A DNA stretch of 64,000 bases from Atriophallophorus winterbourni (taxonomy: Eukaryota > Platyhelminthes > Trematoda > Plagiorchiida > Microphallidae): the NCBI GenBank assembly GCA_013407085.1, contig JACCGJ010000633.1, positions 1-64,000 on the forward strand. Reading direction: 5' to 3'. How positions within the stretch are numbered: position 1 is the stretch's first letter; every line of letters begins with the position of its first letter. The position numbers and the translations under genes were made by a program. Below the pieces are notes generated by a model that was given only the letters and a program-made list of their open reading frames with translations, did no database searches and was not told the origin of the DNA. Below are positions 58,061-64,000 of this stretch, one piece after another.

Positions 58061-59651
58061 ACATTCATTCTTCGAAGTTAAAAGAATTGTGGTTTTCCGG
58101 TTTCCCTAATTTGCTGTCTGTGTTATTATAGATTTCGCAGAAATCCACATCAGACAACACGGATGTCAACCCGGAGGCTTTCGATCGTGCGTTTTTCAAG
58201 TTTTCGTTGGCCCTGTGAATCATTTGTTGTAGAAAAACTTTAAATGTGGTTTCGATAGCCTTCCCGGAATCAGGTGAGTTATTTGGAGGTAAGACCACTA
58301 TGTCTCTCCGTATGACTCCGTGATGTTTATCTCGAAAACATAAAATCAATTGGCTACTAAATCAATTTAGAATTTTACCTGTTCTTGCGCTTAAGGTTTC
58401 ATTCGGTTCCAATTCGAAATTTAGGAGTTGTTAACCTTCGGCATCGGTACCACTCTTCAAAAATTCATTCCCTCATTTCGCCTTGCGAAAAGATATTTTA
58501 AAATCAGGAAGTCTGCTAAGGATTTATGTTCTGTTTAAGACAAATATAATAAGTCGTTTTTATTCTTCTTCAGAAACCCAAATTCACTCCAGTCTTGTTG
58601 CAGGCGTTTAATTGGTTCTTCATCATTAGAGCTCAGTACGCCATAAAATACAACAGCTCGGCAGTTAATCGCGTTTTTGATAGTCCGGGATTGTTGCCAC
58701 AAAAATGATATCCTTCCCAAGGAACGTCGAGAAATATTCTTAAATCGGGCGGATTTTAAAGCAAAAAGTAGTTTTCTACATGTTGTAAAGAGGTTAGTAC
58801 TACACGCCGTGGCCTGGGCGATTTCAAAGGATGCATTTTCATGCATTATTGGATAAATGCAGCACGTGATTCAGTGAGGCCTACGCTTTGACAAAGATAG
58901 TTACATTGATTCTTATCTTCTCTCTCGCTTTACTTGAGCGACTGCATGGATGATTCGGTAATGTTAATAAAAATAACAGTTATGATATTTGATCTTTTCT
59001 ATTCTTGCTTATGGACATCGTTAATTTTACACCTAAGGTGGTTGTACTACTAGTCTGCTTCACATAAAAAGTGGCGCTACTGATTTGTTGGGTTTGACTC
59101 TGGTTTGAGAGATGATTCACGAGAAGCTACAGCTCCGACATACGATACTCACGGTCAAGCCCTGTATTTCGAACTGAGTTCTGCGGTTTCTGAAAAGTAT
59201 ATAATGTTAAAGACCAACAAAAGTGTACACATAACGTATACCATTACTCCTCTTTTGAACAAAGCTGCACAATTCCGAAATTCTTATAATTTTAATCAAT
59301 TGTGGCGACTTGTGAACAACTTTGTTTTTCGAAAATTGTGAAAATCAATTTGCAAATACACCTGTGGATTATACAAAAAAACGTTTATAATATTAGCATA
59401 AGAGCGCTCTCTTCACAACAAATTGAACAGAAAATTGTAGACAGTTCACATTATAAAAAGAATAATATGATGGTAAAGCATGGCCAATTGAAGACCCTTA
59501 CATTGTTGTTCTCCAGTATTGTAATTTATTTATTTCTTATCGATTTTTGATGCAATCATGGAATTTATGAGGACTCGGCGGAATATGAAACATCCTATTC
59601 AAGGAAATCGGTGATTTTCAATATTATAAGATTGAAATCAAGTAGTTAAAA
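58061..59651. other. Unassigned stretch
   Basis: Two minus-strand ORFs of 94 and 103 residues (58065-58349, 58535-58846) are open but match no family I know. They could be the N-terminal part of the Penelope-like element. The rest is AT-rich. Confidence 0.3.
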
Positions 59652-59731
59652 CTATTATTATTATTAGTAGTAGTAGTTGTAGTTGTAGTAGTAGTAGTAG
59701 TAGTAGTAGTAGCAGTAGTATTAGTAGTAGT
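59652..59731. repeat. (TAG)n microsatellite
   Basis: Trinucleotide run of ATT then TAG/TTG units, about 80 bp. Confidence 0.9.
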
Positions 59732-59839
59732 TAGGTAGTTTACATTTTTCCAGCTTTATTGAAACGACTTCTAGACTGGTCGGGCATATGACGATACTCA
59801 AAATGTGAAGGTCTGGAGAAACATCTATGGAGGTTTAAT

Positions 59840-59970
59840 CACGATCGGTCAAACGGTGGACGGTATCTCAGGCCGTAAGGCGTGGTCCTGGGTGCGAATC
59901 CGACCCGAGACAGGATATGGACTGCTGATGAGCTCAAATAAGAACAACACAAGAGTCCAGTGCTTCCAAT
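59840..59970 (+). ncRNA. SINE-like unit with pol III B box and degenerate hammerhead (Sm-alpha-like)
   Basis: GGTGCGAATCC at 59891-59901 matches the tRNA B box but for one base, and a weak A-box-like TCGGTCAAACGG lies near 59844. A hammerhead layout follows. ACTG (59921-59924) pairs with CAGT (59958-59961). CTGATGA is intact (59925-59931). Stem II GCTC-AAATAA-GAAC has one mismatch. The GAAA box reads AACA (59946-59949). A 2-bp stem III leads to GTC, with the cleavage point after 59957. GAGCTCAAATAAGAAC resembles the stem II of the schistosome Sm-alpha ribozyme. The damaged GAAA predicts inactivity. Confidence 0.6.
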
Positions 59971-59974
59971 ATGA

Positions 59975-61194
59975 ATCGTTGCAATAAACTTTGTGAATAT
60001 TTCGAATGACATGATACTGATGAGTAACAGCGAAATATAAAGAACGTACTCTTCAAATCCCTTGTCATTGATACGAATTTTTGTAGATAGTATCAATCTA
60101 TTCGATTAATCAACTACTTGTAAGTAGAAAAATTAGCTGAACTTAAACAATTAATATATTTATGCTCCATTATTCCGGTGGTGTACTTGAATCACAAAGT
60201 TGACAGTATGAAATAAACCAGTAATTGGCCATTTCAGCCTATTCAAAATCAGAGAGTCGGATTTGCAAATTAAATTCTCGCTTTTGAATGCTTTTCTACT
60301 ACACTACACGGATATTGTGGGCTCCAAATCAATTCCTTTTTCGTTGAATTCACCACAAAGTCAGCTGTGACCAAATAATTGTAAAACATTAATTACCAAT
60401 AAGTTGTTGCCTAATCCTGTGCATCCATTCTACAATACCCATTTCGTATTGTTCGAGAGCTATTAAGAATTTAGAACAAACATGCGATTATTTAGAGAGA
60501 TTCTGCCAAAGTACATTCTCCGCTGAACTCAAGTTGTATTGATTTATCAATTTGGAATCAGCGCACACTTCGCAGTAACTTCATAATAATAATGACAAAT
60601 ACTTGAGTATATTGTAAAAAAGGGAGATTATGCCAGGTCAGTAGAGGGCAAATCACGTAAGCTGATTTAGCGTTCATTATGTTGATGACACAAACTTAAA
60701 GGACGCTCGACTGGCATTATCCATGATAATCCCTGTGTCTCCCACCCACTTTCCGAATGGGTCCCGATTCATCATCAAGGTCAACCTTTCCCACGTTAAT
60801 TAAATTCACCCACGCACACAAGAGAACGCCGATTGACCGACGTGTTTATTAAACAAATGAGACTTTCATTTCATTTGTCGATTTCTTTCGTGCCAATCGG
60901 TTTATTCAAGCTTTTATGACAGCCTTTGACAAATTGCATATCCCTCGCTGGTTTCTGATCATCTACTTATCATTTGATGACGTTGTCGCTTAAACTATTT
61001 TGATGCATTTTTTCGAAATCCAAATACTTTTGAATATTCCGTTGTAGTATTTGGCGTCTCGATGCTTCTTGGTTTTGTGTTGTGCCAACGGGAGGTTTTC
61101 TGCGCATTTTCCGAAAGCTCGTTAATAGCACTCGTCGCTTACGCACCTAAAACCTATAAAAATATTCATTTTTTATTGTAAACCAACATTATAC
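59975..61194. other. Stretch without a recognised gene
   Basis: AT-rich with no supported feature. Confidence 0.4.
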
Positions 61195-61400
61195 ATGTGT
61201 TTGGATACTTGTGATTGAACAGGTTGGTCGTACCAGCCTTATCCAACAGTGCATACAAGCGCTACTTGTTTACCATTCCTCCACTGATTCAAGCGCATGC
61301 GGATCCTCATCTACTGTCACTACCTGATCAGTGCAAACAGCACGAAACCGGCCATGTAATGTGTGTGACCAAAATGCATGCAAATGAGCATTTTGATCAT
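61195..61400 (+). repeat. Single hammerhead-satellite monomer
   Basis: Matches the 39.6-40.1 kb array over about 200 bp (TGATTGAACAG.TTGGTCGTACCAGCC, TTGTTTACCATTC.TCCACT, ATGCATGCAAATGAGCATTTT). An isolated monomer 21 kb away shows that the unit disperses as well as occurring in tandem. Confidence 0.85.
61320..61360 (+). ncRNA. Hammerhead-like ribozyme in the isolated monomer
   Basis: The first core reads CTGATCA (61324-61330). Its one change falls at the G of CTGATGA that is the family catalytic G8. Stem II GTGC-AAACA-GCAC is perfect (61331-61343), GAAA is intact (61344-61347), then CCGGCC, with the cleavage-site U changed to C. Stem I is weakened. It is predicted inactive. Confidence 0.6.
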
Positions 61401-62870
61401 CAACATTATTAAATTGATTCAGTGAAACTGTGTATAAGTGGTTAACAAAGTAGCCACCATCAACTATATTGTCTTCAGTAAGATTACGAAAAATTGAACA
61501 AAATATTTTCGTGAATTACTATTAATCTGAAGTCTAGAAACCACATGGTTCACAACATAAAGAATGTAGTGAATATTTTATCGAATTTTCTAGAAATCAT
61601 TTTGCAGGGCTCCAGTGATGGCAGGGGAACAACTGAACACGTAGTAAAAATTATTGGCAGGAAGACGACGAAAGTGCGTTATAGGTTTACTTGAATTTTA
61701 AGTGAAGAAATTTCATTTATCCACGCAGATTTATGGTCAAAATATTAAAAAAATCAGAATGGAAATGCTACAAATTAAGATTGGAATTGCCACTCTTAGT
61801 TGCGAAACCGAAATGAGCATTGGTTCAATCTACCAGTGGCATCGAAATACAACAATCGTTAAAAAGTAAGATGACAAAAATTCTTTTGTATTATTTTTCC
61901 GTTTCATCTTGTTCCAATTTTCAGTTTAACTTTCTCTTACAGGAAAACAAAATATTTTAAGTTTAAACTCTGAAAGTTGTACAAAATAAGCTAAAAAGTG
62001 TAAATTTGACGTCCATGAGGCGTTAAAATCCTTTGTTGGCACGGGATCATGTTGAGATTCGGTAGTTTTGATGATTGAGCGAAAAGAGATAAAAAATATA
62101 TGTAATACATAGCTGATTAAAAGGCTATGTCATTCTTAGCGTTTGTAAGCCGAATCGCATACATATTGATATCAGTTTCTGAGAAAGAAGCTCGATCGAA
62201 TGGAGCAAATAACATCGGAAATCACTTGTACCACTTGACTCTCATTTGGGAGGGCACTTTCCGCGTATGAAAAAATGGTTTTGGACCAGGGCGGGTAAGT
62301 ATAAACCAGATTCTCGTCCTGTATCAGTTGCCAGAACACGGAAACATGTACTGGTGCCCATTTATTTTGGTAACCCTATGTACTCGAGCTGCCTTCGACT
62401 TGGCTAACAAGTAATCCTTATGGAACTGATTGAATTGACTTCAATCGAATTACTCAGCCAACCATCATGGATTGCGAAGGATTGCGCACGTTTATTGGCT
62501 GTATTACGTCTGTACTGCCTCTTGGGAAGCTCTGAGCGCTATACACGTCAGCAAGTATAGATTTGAGTGTAGTGAGTGACAGTCTGTCATTATGTTGAAA
62601 GTGTGGCTCGAATAGTCTTACTTCTGGAAATTAATTGTAGACGGAGACGCCTACCCGGGTTCATTGCAATTGAAAGAGATAATTTAAAGTTTGACACATG
62701 GACAACGATGGCAATGAACCAACATCAATCGAACAGGTACATTTTTGTATACCACTTGAACTGAAGTTTCTGTGACCCTAAACTATAAACGATAGAAATG
62801 AATGAATAAGAAATTCACTAAATGGAAAATGATGTCCAATGTATTGTGTTGCTCACATCCCCATCCCTTA
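61401..62870. other. Stretch without a recognised gene
   Basis: No supported coding or repeat feature. Confidence 0.4.
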
Positions 62871-62873
62871 CAC

Positions 62874-62919
62874 ACCACTACCGGTTTCTGGCTGTTTGCC
62901 GTCATCAGGTGGAGACAGT
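62874..62919 (-). ncRNA. Hammerhead ribozyme candidate with intact core (family 2)
   Basis: On the minus strand: CCAC (62912-62909), CTGATGA (62908-62902), C, stem II GGC-AAACA-GCC, A, GAAA (62888-62885), CCGG, TA (cleavage point after 62879), GTGG (62878-62875) pairing with CCAC. All three conserved boxes are intact. Two weaknesses are a C-A mismatch at the base of stem II, usually G-C, and a stem III with no loop, which could form only as a dimer, as described for minimal hammerheads of Penelope-like elements. A diverged copy is at 2885-2926. Confidence 0.6.
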
Positions 62920-64000
62920 TAGATCAGGTTCATTGAGCTTTGAAAATAATGTCATTTTTTCACTTCCTCCTTACTATGTATTTTACATGAGTGTTTGTTG
63001 AACTGCAACACCATAGGAAGATTGATTCAATTCAATTCAATTTTGATGTTCTAAAACATATAGCTTAAAAACCCAGAATAAGTTTGGAAATACGAAGAAT
63101 GTTAAAGACAAACCGGGATTTGGTTGCTAACTTAACATTTTACAAGTCGGATAAAGATCCAATGGGTTCATATATTTGTGAAATTTTACTCCATTTTTCA
63201 AATTTAGGAAACATACAAGCCACGCACAACATTGACTTTGAAATCATTTATGAATTTTGTACATTTTATTTAATTTTCCCTCATTAAGGTTTCCACCAAC
63301 CAAACTTCATGACATTTTCGGGTTGCTTGAAATTCAATCTTTGAAAAAATTAAATTCTCTCACTGGACCAGGGTACTAATACTACCACTGCAAGTTGAAA
63401 AGATAGCACTTTATTTTGTTAAAAGAATCGCCTTCAATTTTCTTTGCCAAAAACATACCAAACAGAGCAGTTCCAATTAGCAAGGGGACGAATGTATCTG
63501 AGCTCTTCGAGGAAAATTTAGTGAGCTTAATAATACGTTACGTTATATTATAACATGTACGAAGGACTGAAATAAATATGATTTCAATACTGCATAAGCC
63601 CTCGTGTAATATTCTTCCACTGTGAAAAAAAATTCGAGAAATTAGTTCATTATCGTGTTCACATTATTATCATAAAATCGGTTATATTTTAGTACTAATT
63701 AAAATTTAACGAGCGTTTAAGGAGTTAGCCAACATCGCAGAACTATGAGTCCATTATGCTTAACAGTTATTTTCTTATAACCACTGTATCAAATTTAGTG
63801 TCTAGCTATTGAATGTAAACCACAGTTTATAATTTCGTATCAACCTCTCTAGCTTATCAAAGTTTACATTCCTCCTCCATGCGTATCTTCTTCGACTTTA
63901 TTTCGAGTGAACTTTCAGTTTTCAATCCTCATCTAAAGAATTGGACGGTTGCAATAATAGTGTGGATACTTCCTTCCTGTAGAATACCTCTTCGGATATG
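62920..64000. other. Stretch without a recognised gene
   Basis: AT-rich to the window end with no supported feature. Confidence 0.4.

Noticed and set aside
58065..58846. Two open minus-strand ORFs as a new host gene
   Set aside because: They lie directly upstream of Penelope-like coding sequence on the same strand, show no recognised domain, and are as likely to be retroelement remnants.
59885..59905. Possible tRNA gene around the GGTGCGAATCC box
   Set aside because: No acceptor stem or anticodon arm could be folded. Kept only as a SINE-type B box.
60016..60034. CTGATGA followed by GAAA eight bases later, just after the Sm-alpha-like unit
   Set aside because: Stem II would be only about two pairs, and no matching stem I or cleavage site was found. 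Treated as chance.

Overview
This is eukaryotic DNA, AT-rich, with a few compact genes in a large amount of decayed repeats. The repeat types point to a parasitic flatworm, most likely a trematode or close relative. They are Ty3/gypsy elements of the CsRn1/Boudicca kind with a tRNA-Trp primer site, RTE-like and CR1-like non-LTR retrotransposons, a Penelope-like element, and hammerhead-ribozyme repeats. The species cannot be named from the sequence alone.

Only two host protein genes are convincing, and both are single open reading frames without introns. A CRELD-type EGF-repeat membrane protein lies on the minus strand (5627-6811). A ceramide glucosyltransferase lies on the plus strand (49806-51473), behind a GC-richer promoter with a TATA-like box. 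Each has a polyadenylation signal just downstream. I found no bacterial-type genes, rRNA or intact tRNA.

Layout. 1-4.4 kb: two inverted RTE-like 3' ends, a hammerhead-like motif and a CR1-like fragment. 5.6-6.8 kb: CRELD, with an old LTR starting about 85 bp from its start codon. 7.3-23.6 kb: a nested retrotransposon cluster. In it gypsy A (minus) is split by an RTE-like element with a 3-bp target duplication and abuts a CR1-like element; gypsy B (plus) is split in its integrase by a SINE-like repeat; further CR1-like and RTE-like fragments follow. 24.1-27.0 kb: a very decayed CR1-like element. 28.55-30.98 kb: gypsy C, internally deleted, but with both LTRs, a 4-bp target duplication, a polypurine tract and a tandemly repeated primer-binding site. 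31-49.4 kb: mostly unique AT-rich DNA with scattered repeats, including a hammerhead-bearing satellite at 39.6-40.15 kb. 49.4-51.6 kb: ceramide glucosyltransferase. 52-64 kb: a MITE with perfect 18-bp ends, two parts of a Penelope-like element, microsatellites, and three more hammerhead-like loci.

The most interesting signals are the hammerhead-type ribozyme motifs. There are six, in three sequence families, at six separate sites. The satellite copies are each damaged, yet their majority sequence is a complete hammerhead. Next in interest is the reiterated primer-binding site of gypsy C.
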